DNA from: Pseudomonas fulva NBRC 16637 = DSM 17717
GTDB lineage: Bacteria; Pseudomonadota; Gammaproteobacteria; Pseudomonadales; Pseudomonadaceae
DNA length: 64,000 nucleotides
Direction of reading: 5' to 3'
Assembly: GCF_000730565.1 (NCBI RefSeq)
Contig: NZ_BBIQ01000004.1
Location: forward strand, 209,441-273,440
A model generated the notes under the pieces. The model saw nothing but the letters and a program-made list of their open reading frames with translations, was not told the origin of the DNA and ran no database searches. This document shows, one piece after another, positions 53,261 through 60,934 of this stretch. Position 1 is the first letter of the stretch. Each line of letters begins with the position of its first letter. Position numbers and translations under genes: made by a program.

Positions 53261-53601
53261 GCTGAACGGTTACCTTTTAGGTATTCATTGTCTCGATACA
53301 AAAGCCAATTGCTGAACATTGGCATAGATAGCCACCCATCTTTATCAAGGCCAAGGGTGGGGTCTTGCCATGCGCCCGTTACTACAGCAGCACCTAGGGC
53401 TCCATCCACATCTTTGAACTTACTACTTACAGTGGCTGGTTTTCTCGTCTCGTTTGGATAGATATAACGTTGCCATCCCGCCTTGCTGAGTTTATCTAGA
53501 TGCTCACTAAAATAATTCATGGCAAGTTCGTGCTCGCTATTTGGCGCTACGCCATTCAGCGTGGCATACGAGTTTGCGAGTGTATCACTTTTGTACGTCA
53601 T
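53257..53601 (-). CDS. Hypothetical protein, coupled to the next gene
   Basis: 114 aa starting MTYKSDTLANSYATLNGVAPNSEHE; soluble, no signal peptide. Not recognised. Overlaps the following 79-aa ORF by 4 nt. The pair lies between a small broken lipoprotein gene and vgrG1, within the island. Confidence 0.5.
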   Translation of the reverse strand: MTYKSDTLANSYATLNGVAPNSEHELAMNYFSEHLDKLSKAGWQRYIYPNETRKPATVSSKFKDVDGALGAAVVTGAWQDPTLGLDKDGWLSMPMFSNWLLYRDNEYLKGNRSA

Positions 53602-53637
53602 TGATGCCGCGCTGATACCGTCGGCAAAAACCGCAGT

Positions 53638-53874
53638 TTAGTATCTGCTTTCAACGGTCAATACGGCTTTATTCGGGCTGGCTGAAGAAATGTCGAACTC
53701 AAAAAAGCAGATATCACCATTGCAGTCGCTGGACAGCGGTGCAGTCGATTTAGACAGCAGGGACTGGATCGGTTCGTAAAAGTTTATTTCGATTGTGGGT
53801 CTGTCGTTTTTCATTCCAGCTCATTCCCATCCAAGCAGCGCAGCGAACAGCAAGACAATTACGGATTTACGCAT
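53638..53874 (-). pseudogene. Small lipoprotein-like gene with in-frame TGA
   Basis: Frame of 78 codons from ATG 53872-53874: MRKSVIVLLFAALLGWE, TGA at codon 18, then in the same frame AGMKNDRPTIEINFYE to a TAA. The signal matches that in the scar at 47.87 kb, where the residue after LHG is Cys (lipobox), so the ancestor was probably a lipoprotein. The second part could still be made from its own ATG (58 aa). Function unknown; size and place suggest an orphan immunity lipoprotein. Confidence 0.55.
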
Positions 53875-53881
53875 TTTAATT

Positions 53882-53944
53882 CCACCAATGGGGTGGTCAA
53901 TTGCAGCATACGGCTGCTTTGCGAAAGCGGGATGCCGAAGACAA
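53882..53944 (-). pseudogene. vgrG 5'-end remnant
   Basis: About 60 nt encode FGIPLSQSSRMLQLTTPL, matching residues 5-22 of vgrG copy 1 (roughly 85% at DNA level by eye), without a start codon. It leads straight into the ribosome site of the broken lipoprotein ORF. Confidence 0.7.
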
Positions 53945-54079
53945 CGCCGAAAGAATTTCCTAAGGACTTGTTGAGTATCTGTTCAAGCTTGATCCAGATT
54001 TTATTATTGTGTCAATTCTACTGGCCCTGGCGTTCGTAAACGGTCCAAGGCCATCACAAAAGAAGCGGCCTCTATAGCT

Positions 54080-55069
54080 TCATGGAACCGGTTTCAAGCT
54101 ATTAACCACACGATCCCAGAACGCTAGTGCTTCTTCGTTTGATTTAAAATCACTTCCCACCTCATGCGTACCCATCTCCAGAGCGAAATAAGGCGAAGAA
54201 TTGGATTTTACCGTGCCTTGGTACTCAAGCTGAAAATTATAGAAGAGCTTGCCGTCGGCTTCGGTCATGATTGCTATTTCCTGCGCGGGCAGCGCTCCAA
54301 TCATACGGCTTTGCTTTCGCAAGGTCTTTGTTTTGTTAATAAGTTCAGAAAGCGCGCCGCTGATACCACTATTTTTTTGTTTGTCAAAGCGAGTAAAAAG
54401 AGGCTCCTCTAGTTGGCTAACACGTTGTGTGAGAAGACTGACGTACGTGCCCGGGTGACCAGCGATTTGGGAACCCATATAAACTGACTCTGCAGGTTGC
54501 TGGGGAGAAAATTTCAAGTATCCTGCTTCGATAGCAAAGGCTCCGGCAGGAGGGGCGTTTTGCGGTGATCTAAAATGAATTGCATTGCTTATCATTTTCA
54601 TTTTATCAATAGCGCCTTTGTAATCTGCTTCATTTAAGGCGCTGACAGTCATGCGATAAAGTGTGTTTTTGCTAGTCAAGAAAAAACAGTTGAAAGTGTA
54701 GAGCTTCTCAAGCTTTGATACGATCAATACACTTCCGTTATCAAGCAGAATTGTTTTTTCATAACGGCTGTATGTGCCTCGAGCTTTACCTTGTTTAAGC
54801 TGCCCAACCAGTTCTTCGGTTTTTGACTCAATATCCTTTTTTCCATTTTTGCTGATAAGGTCTATTTTCTCATTATATATTTTATAGTAAGCAGAATCTT
54901 CTGAGTTTTTGGGCAGATCAAGTTTGAAACGACCATAGTAACGAGTTTGCCAATCGACATTGCGCATATTGATATCCTGGGGTGGCTGAGCCGTGGAGAG
55001 TTGAGCGTAAAGCAAAGCCATTAGCGATATGAGTGCTATATTTGCAATGCTCATAAAATTTTTTCTCAT
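54080..55069 (-). CDS. tli4: Tli4-type immunity protein B
   Basis: 329 aa. Sec signal (NIALISLMALLYAQLSTAQ) then the shared Tli4 layout: YYGRFKLDLPKNSEDSAYYKIYNEKI, RGTYSRYEKT, AGAFAIEAGYLKFSP, and the C-terminal ALAFWDRVVNSLKPVP. Periplasmic antidote to the toxin whose gene ends 13 nt upstream. More distant from copies C and D than these are from each other. Confidence 0.82.
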   Translation of the reverse strand: MRKNFMSIANIALISLMALLYAQLSTAQPPQDINMRNVDWQTRYYGRFKLDLPKNSEDSAYYKIYNEKIDLISKNGKKDIESKTEELVGQLKQGKARGTYSRYEKTILLDNGSVLIVSKLEKLYTFNCFFLTSKNTLYRMTVSALNEADYKGAIDKMKMISNAIHFRSPQNAPPAGAFAIEAGYLKFSPQQPAESVYMGSQIAGHPGTYVSLLTQRVSQLEEPLFTRFDKQKNSGISGALSELINKTKTLRKQSRMIGALPAQEIAIMTEADGKLFYNFQLEYQGTVKSNSSPYFALEMGTHEVGSDFKSNEEALAFWDRVVNSLKPVP

Positions 55070-55082
55070 TTCATATTCACGT

Positions 55083-56780
55083 TCAAGTCTGAGGTGCGGA
55101 AAGCCTAATCAGCCCATACAGAGTGGCAAAAGTAGAGCGTCCATCTTTATCGTTATAAGCATTTTGATGCTTGTAGCCAACAGTGCAGTTGTACTTGCCA
55201 ATCCTGCAGTGGTGGTTAAGCATTCCGTTGTTTTGACCATGAGCAAAGGCACCGAGTACGCCGATTTTTCCTCTGGGTGATGCGGATGAATAAACGGGCA
55301 CTGTCCCGTCACCAGCATGAGCCGGCTCGCTTACTTCAAATTCATATAAGCCGTTTAGACTAATGCAGGCATCAAGATTATCGCTTGTCAGCTGGGCATT
55401 TAAAATGTCAAGGCCGTCAAGATTTGCAGCAGACCAATCCATATTTCCCCATGTCAATAGATCTTCAGATTTGGCTTCTGCTGAATAATGCACGTAAGTG
55501 CTGGTGTGGTACTTACCCTCAATGTCGCCATGAAAAACTTTTACTGAGTCTATCGTTTGGTGGAATAGGTCACGAAGTTTATTGCCGCTCTGGTGAAACC
55601 CTTCATCATCATCGCTGCTCAATTTGGTCGAGATTATATTTGCTGGGTCCATTAGGTTGTTGTTGCGTTCAGGGATAAGCCCCCACCATCTGCCTGACTT
55701 GTAAATCTCCTCGTAGGGGCATTTTTTGGGAAGCCCCAATGTTTTCTTGCCGGTTTTACGATCCCTCGCAAACAACCATGGCTGTCCATTGTTATAGTCA
55801 CGTGTTGGCAGCAATTCAAGGGGGCCCGGAGCAAACGCCATTACCGCGACCCCGTCCGCTCCATCTCTGCCTAAAATTTTCTTTTCACCGAATGCCTCGA
55901 AACCTGCACGAACGCGCTTGTAACTAGCAGGTGCGCCCGTCGCTGGCATTGCACCGTGAATAACACCGTAGGCATTCTTAAACCCGTGACACGCTACAAT
56001 TGCTCGCGCCACCAAGCCGCCCATGGAGTGTGTAACAATTATTACTTTGTCAGCCTTTCCTTTATAGGAGGGTATAACTGTTTTGTTAATGTAATTGATA
56101 ATATCCTCGGCTGAATCTCTGTTCGTTTGCAACCAGTTGTAACCGGCCGCCCAGACTTCATACTGTATATCTGCGGCTTCATCCAGTCCGCTGGCTTTTC
56201 CAAGCGAGCTTAAGCTTGGGTTCTCTTCCCAATCCCCCCAGTCACATGGTTCCTGCTTGATCCGCTCTTTCCATTCCCCTTGAGGCTCTTTATTGACCAT
56301 GACGCTATTCATTTGGTTCTGCATGGTGCCCATGATCGGATGATAAGCCGTTCTCATCAGTGAGCCCCATTTGCGTTTCTTGATTTCCTGTTTCGATAAT
56401 CCGCTGCCAGCGGTATCCAATTCACCATCTTCGTATACACCAACTACTCCGGGAGTAGAGTCTAGCTCGGCTTGGCGTTGCTTGGAGGATTTGAACCAGC
56501 TTCCGAGGAGTAGTCCGACAATTTTGATCTTGGGTAGAATGCCATCCAAGTTAGGAGCAATCCAGACTGGTCTCTTGGTTTGCATGTTCATCAGGTGTGT
56601 GCCCATGATTCCCGGGATAAAGATAATCGGAATCACTTTGTCACTTTTGCACTGAAGGCACTTTTCAATCGGATCACTCGATGAAGAAAGTGTTGTGTGA
56701 GCCGTCAGCATGCCATCCTCATCGTATTCTTGAGGCAGGTGCAACGCAGCGTCTTTAGGTGTCGTGGTTTTAGTTCCCAT
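55083..56780 (-). CDS. tle4: Tle4-type phospholipase effector B
   Basis: 565 aa. PIIFIPGIMGTHLMN at residue 51-65, Ser252 in VIIVTHSMGGLVARA, and GDGTVPVYSSASPRGK followed by GAFAHGQNNG near the C-terminus with likely acid and His residues. The first ~27 codons and the upstream 54-nt gap are nearly identical in DNA to effector C, while the rest diverges. AAGGG lies before ATG. Preceded by the broken vgrG copy 2, followed by tli4-B after 13 nt. Confidence 0.82.
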   Translation of the reverse strand: MGTKTTTPKDAALHLPQEYDEDGMLTAHTTLSSSSDPIEKCLQCKSDKVIPIIFIPGIMGTHLMNMQTKRPVWIAPNLDGILPKIKIVGLLLGSWFKSSKQRQAELDSTPGVVGVYEDGELDTAGSGLSKQEIKKRKWGSLMRTAYHPIMGTMQNQMNSVMVNKEPQGEWKERIKQEPCDWGDWEENPSLSSLGKASGLDEAADIQYEVWAAGYNWLQTNRDSAEDIINYINKTVIPSYKGKADKVIIVTHSMGGLVARAIVACHGFKNAYGVIHGAMPATGAPASYKRVRAGFEAFGEKKILGRDGADGVAVMAFAPGPLELLPTRDYNNGQPWLFARDRKTGKKTLGLPKKCPYEEIYKSGRWWGLIPERNNNLMDPANIISTKLSSDDDEGFHQSGNKLRDLFHQTIDSVKVFHGDIEGKYHTSTYVHYSAEAKSEDLLTWGNMDWSAANLDGLDILNAQLTSDNLDACISLNGLYEFEVSEPAHAGDGTVPVYSSASPRGKIGVLGAFAHGQNNGMLNHHCRIGKYNCTVGYKHQNAYNDKDGRSTFATLYGLIRLSAPQT

Positions 56781-57060
56781 GGCGATGGCCCTTATTTCAA
56801 AATGTGGATAGACGAGGCTTAGCGAAACAACCCGTCATGCATCCCCCAAGACTTTAATTTTCATGAACTCAGCAATCTGGCTCTGTTGCACCGGAATCTT
56901 CCCAGCCGCATCTGACACATACTGCATCACGCTGCCATCAGCCCGGGTCACCTCAACCTTCACCCCCGGCGCAGGCTCCCCGGTGCTGAGCTTCTTGATC
57001 ACATACGGGTCGGCAAAGTCGGTCTTGGGCATTTCATTGAAGTTGTGCGACAGGCTCGTT
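56695..57060 (-). repeat. vgrG-tail/tle4-head repeat, first copy
   Basis: This block (vgrG tail, 54-nt gap, first ~27 codons of tle4-B) is almost identical to 62550-62915; I saw one difference near 56910. It extends vgrG repeat 2 into the toxin gene. Confidence 0.85.
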
Positions 57061-58271
57061 CCGCCGCTGAAGACCTTTTTGCCCCTTTGACATCAATGGT
57101 TCCCGGCGCATGGATTTCGATGTTGCCGCCCTTGATACGAATGTAACCGCCACCACTGGTCAGCAGAATCCCGTCCTTGGCGGCGATCTCGATACCGGCA
57201 GCGGTTGAACTGAGTTTCATGTTTTGCAGCGAGGTCAGCAGCATCTCGTCGTTCTGCGCCTGCAACTCTACCTTGCCCTTGGCCGCAAACAATTTGGCCC
57301 CGGCGTTCTGCGCAAACAGGCTGATGCTCTGCACCACGCTGGCCAGCAGCGACTTGCCGCTGGCGATGCTGACATCCTCGCCGGTGCTCACGGTGAGGTG
57401 TTTGCCGCTGTGCAGGTGGGTGTTCTGCGGCGTGGCGGTAGCGATGTCGGCCGGGGAGGAAGCGATCAGCAGTGGCTTCTGGTAGCCCGGGGTCTTGCCG
57501 CGTCCGCCGCTGCGGATGGCCCACGCGGTGTCGCCGCCGTTGCGTTGCTGTTCGCTTGGGCCTTGGCTCGGGCTGCTGTTGTCGTTGCCATAAGTGACGT
57601 CGGCATCGGCGTTGAGCTGGGTGAGGCTGTCGAGGCCCGCTTGCAGAGCATCGGCGTTGTGCTGCTTGGCGGTATCGGAAAGCGTCTTAAGCCGCTGCTC
57701 GCTGTTCTGCAGTTGTTGCTGGGCTTCGCTGACGTCGAACTGGGCGCCCTGGGCGTTGCTGCGCTTCCAGGTGCTGAGGTACAGGCCCTGCTGGGCGCGT
57801 AGGGCGCCATAGGCGTCGGTGCGCAGCTCGAAGCCGGTGCCGCGCAGGGCCCCGCGGTGGTTGCCGCGCTGGTCGATCAGGTAGCCGAGGTTGAGCTGGG
57901 TGTGACCATGGCTGCTGTGCAATTGGGTGCGTACCTGACCGGTGGAGTCGTCCATCACCCACTGGTTGAAGCCGCCGCCGCCGATTTCCTTGCTCTTGTA
58001 GCCGCTCATCAAACCGCTGGAGTGCCAGGCCGGTTTGTGACCGCCGTACACCTGGCCCATGATCAGCGGGCGGTCGATGTCGTTGTCGAGGAAGGTGACC
58101 ACCACCTCTTCGCCGGCGCGTGGCACGTGCACACTGCCCCAGTCCGGGCCGCTGCTCGGCTGCAGCATGCGCAGCCAGCACGAGGAAAGCTCGCCGTCCT
58201 GGCTGAGGCGATCCCAGTGGAAACGCACGCACACACGGTTGAGATAGCAGGATAATTACCGATTTACCCAT
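56835..58271 (-). pseudogene. vgrG: VgrG copy 2, 5'-truncated, fused out of frame and frameshifted
   Basis: vgrG homology runs from NRVCVRFHWDRLSQDGE (about 58240) through the spike. The 5' part is gone: upstream stands the lipoprotein start MGKSVIILLS in a different frame. Near 57076-57080 the coding-strand A-run is one base shorter than in copy 3, so VKGAKKVFS becomes VKGAKRSSA and the frame ends early; the tail frame (MPKTDFADPYVIKK... to the stop at 56835) remains intact below it. So the spike body and its TTR-like tail are separated. The tail is identical in type to copy 3. Confidence 0.85.
57095..58240 (-). repeat. vgrG repeat, unit 2
   Basis: Second unit; see unit 1 for extent. Spacing between units is about 5.5 and 5.9 kb, each holding one or two toxin/immunity cassettes. 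Confidence 0.88.
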
Positions 58272-58276
58272 TGTTC

Positions 58277-58325
58277 ACTCCGCCAATGGGGGACAGTTGC
58301 AGCAGGTGGCTGTATGGCGAAATGT
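58277..58325 (-). pseudogene. Second vgrG 5'-end remnant
   Basis: Coding-strand TTTCGCCATACAGCCACCTG continuing into CTGCAACTG and CCCATTGG matches the LSQSGRLLQLTTPL part of vgrG copy 1 imperfectly, and again leads into a GGCGGAG ribosome site and the lipoprotein start. Same arrangement as at 53.9 kb. Confidence 0.55.
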
Positions 58326-58348
58326 ATAGCTGTTCCGCCATCGTCCAT

Positions 58349-59329
58349 TCACTCCGAAAGAGGTTTGAAGCCACGCAATAGCTCATCCCAAAACGCTAGT
58401 GCTTCCTCATTCGAATTGAAATTACTTCCGATTTCATGAGTGCCCAGTTCAATGGCGATATAGGGGCGCGTATTCGATTCTAATGTTCCGTCGTATTCAA
58501 ATTGGAAGGCATAAAATGTTTTTCCATCAATTACGGTGCTAACGGCCACCTCTTCCCCTTCGATACCGCCGACAGTAAGTTTTTTCTTTCGAAGTATTTG
58601 TAGCTTACCACGATTCGACAGTTCACCGACTACAGGGTCATATTCCTTTTGGTCGAACCGTTCGAGAAGGCTGGGCTCTTTCTCAGTAATACTCTTTGTA
58701 AGGAGGCTTACATAGTTGCCTGCGTGGCCCTTAATTTGCGCGCCCATATAGACAGATTCGAAAAATTGATCGTTGGGGAGCGTGGAGTAACCAGCCTCCA
58801 ATGCGAATGCTCCGTGCGGGGGCTCCGTATCAGGACGTCTGAAATAAATGGCATTGCTTAGTTTTCGCATGTTCTCTACTGCTTCGGGCACACCGTTTGG
58901 TGTGACACGTTTTATCATCATGTGATATAGCGTGTTTTTGCTTGTGAGCAAGTACGCATTGAAGGTGTATAGTGTGCTGAGGCGTGAAAGCAAAAGGACG
59001 CTTCCATTGTCGAGCTGAATGGTTTTTTCGTATTTGCTGCTTGTCCCGCGAGCGACTCCTTTTTCCAGATCCTCGATGAGGCGTTGAGTAATGACGGGCA
59101 GTTGAGACTTTCCATTTTTGCTCACCAATTCAAGTTTTTCATCAAAAATCTTGTAGTCAGCAGCGATTTCCGAGCCTGGCGGGAGCGATAGTTGAAAACG
59201 CCCGAAGTAATGCGTGTTCCAGTTGTTACCAGACATGGAGGCCTCTCTTGGTTTGCTGGTGGCTGCGAAAAGGGAGCATGAAGTAACTATCAATACTGCA
59301 ACTAATAAAAAACGGTGATTTATATTCAT
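58349..59329 (-). CDS. tli4: Tli4-type immunity protein C (no intact partner toxin)
   Basis: 326 aa. N-terminus MNINHRFLLVAVLIVTSC fits a lipoprotein signal (VTSC). Then YFGRFQLSLPPGSEIAADYKIF, ARGTSSKYEKT, HGAFALEAGYSTLP, FWDELLRGFKPLSE. Very close in layout to copy D. Upstream only the 3' tail of a tle4 remains, so it is an orphan antidote still with an open frame, possibly kept to protect against siblings carrying that toxin. Confidence 0.82.
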   Translation of the reverse strand: MNINHRFLLVAVLIVTSCSLFAATSKPREASMSGNNWNTHYFGRFQLSLPPGSEIAADYKIFDEKLELVSKNGKSQLPVITQRLIEDLEKGVARGTSSKYEKTIQLDNGSVLLLSRLSTLYTFNAYLLTSKNTLYHMMIKRVTPNGVPEAVENMRKLSNAIYFRRPDTEPPHGAFALEAGYSTLPNDQFFESVYMGAQIKGHAGNYVSLLTKSITEKEPSLLERFDQKEYDPVVGELSNRGKLQILRKKKLTVGGIEGEEVAVSTVIDGKTFYAFQFEYDGTLESNTRPYIAIELGTHEIGSNFNSNEEALAFWDELLRGFKPLSE

Positions 59330-59349
59330 CCCGAATCCCTATCGAAACA

Positions 59350-59716
59350 TCAAATGCTGCTGGAAATTCTTATCAGGCTGTACAAAGTGGCAAATTGCGT
59401 TCGCCCCGCCTTGTCAGTATAAGCATTTTGGTGGCCGTAGCCCATCGTGTTATTAAACGCTCCTTCTTTGCAGTAACGATTCAGTAATCCACCATTTTGA
59501 CCATGAGCAAAAGTCCCGAGCACGCCTGGTTTTCCCCGAGGTGCAGTAGATGAGAATGCCGGGACCGTACCGTCGCCAGGGTAGTAACCAGGCCCAATGC
59601 TAAGGGTATACAAGCCGTTTAGCGTGATTTCAGCGTCTAAGTTGTCGCTGCTCAGATTGGCTGTTTTAATATCGAGGCCTTGTAAGTTGTTGGCTGCCCA
59701 CTCGATTGTTCCTCAA
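59350..59716 (-). pseudogene. tle4 3' remnant
   Basis: Encodes the last ~120 residues of a Tle4: GTIEWAANNLQGLDIKTANL, LNGLYTLSIGPGYYPG, DGTVPAFSSTAPRGK, FAHGQNGGLLNRYC to the stop. A TGA stands directly before GTIEW; no Ser elbow or N-terminal part is present. Most like effector C. A further weak match (ATFAHGNNGTLN, about 59725-59765) precedes it, perhaps a second tail fragment. The remaining bases to 59933 show nothing that I can support. Confidence 0.8.
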
Positions 59717-59933
59717 ATAGTTAGATTTAGTGTGCCATTATTTCCGTGTGCAAAAGTCGCCCGGGGTGGTCGGAAAATCTCTGAAGCTCGCTGATAAACA
59801 CAAAGGCGAGCGCCTATCATGGATGGGTCAGGATATCGGTAAGAGTTATACGCAAAGGCCCGTTAAATATCGCAACCTGACAGAGTGAGTAGTCGCAATA
59901 GATGACGCATAGCCACTCTGAACAGTCTTTTCT

Positions 59934-60914
59934 TTACTCCGAGAGAGGTTTGAAATTGGCTAGCATGCGATCCCAAAATGCTAATGCCTCATCCTCAGAT
60001 CTAAAGTTACTTCCTTCTTCATGTGTACCGAGTTCAATGGCGACGTAAGGTCGCGTATTTGATTCCAGCGTTCCTTCGTACTCGAACTGGAATGCATAAA
60101 ATTGCTTGCCATCGATTGATGTACTAATCGCGACTTCTTCACCGTTTAAGTGTCCAACGCTCCGCTTTTGTTTTCGCAACGTTCGTATCCGGCCTGAATG
60201 GGTCAGCTCATTTAAGGAAATGCCATGCTCGTGATTATCAAATCGCTGCAAAAGAGTTGGTTCTTTCTCTAGGATGCCTTTGGTCAGAAGACTGATATAG
60301 GTGCCAGGGTGACCGGAGATTTGAGCACCCATATAGATGGACTCAAAGAATTTGTCGTTAGGGAGTGTGGTATAACCGGCCTCAATGGCAAAACCGCCCG
60401 GTGGAGGGGCTTCATTGGGGCGACGGAAGAAAATTGAATCGCTCAGCAAGCGCATTTTTTCAACGCCGCCAGGTATGCTTTTTTTGTTAATTGTTTTGGC
60501 CATCAGGTGATAGAGTGTATTTTTATTTGAAAGTAAATATACATTGAATGTATAAAACTCACCGAGCCGAGAAAGAAGCAATATGCTGCCGTTGTTTAAA
60601 GGCACCGTTTTTTCGTAACGACTGCTGGTTCCTCGAGCAATACCCTTTTTGAGTTCCTCTGTTTTTTGGTTTGCTAAGGTCGGCAGGTCACTGCGTCCGT
60701 TTTTACTTATCAGGACAAGATTTTCGTTGAAAATTTTATAGTCTGCCGAAATTTCTGATCCTTTCGGTAGGGTGATTTCGAAACGGCCAAAATAATGTGT
60801 AGTCCAGTTTGTATCATTCATGGCGTTGCCTTCCATTTTGTCTGCAGTCGCAACGGATATATTGAGTAACCATAGGGCAGATAGCGTTAGAGAAGCCTTA
60901 TACATACTGCGCAT
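59934..60914 (-). CDS. tli4: Tli4-type immunity protein D
   Basis: 326 aa. Sec signal (ASLTLSALWLLNISVATA), then HYFGRFEITLPKGSEISADYKIF, ARGTSSRYEKT, PGGFAIEAGYTTLP and the end FWDRMLANFKPLSE. Partner of effector C, whose stop is 20 nt upstream. AT-rich relative to the vgrG repeats. Confidence 0.83.
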   Translation of the reverse strand: MRSMYKASLTLSALWLLNISVATADKMEGNAMNDTNWTTHYFGRFEITLPKGSEISADYKIFNENLVLISKNGRSDLPTLANQKTEELKKGIARGTSSRYEKTVPLNNGSILLLSRLGEFYTFNVYLLSNKNTLYHLMAKTINKKSIPGGVEKMRLLSDSIFFRRPNEAPPPGGFAIEAGYTTLPNDKFFESIYMGAQISGHPGTYISLLTKGILEKEPTLLQRFDNHEHGISLNELTHSGRIRTLRKQKRSVGHLNGEEVAISTSIDGKQFYAFQFEYEGTLESNTRPYVAIELGTHEEGSNFRSEDEALAFWDRMLANFKPLSE

Positions 60915-60934
60915 TTACTACTCCTTGGGCACCG

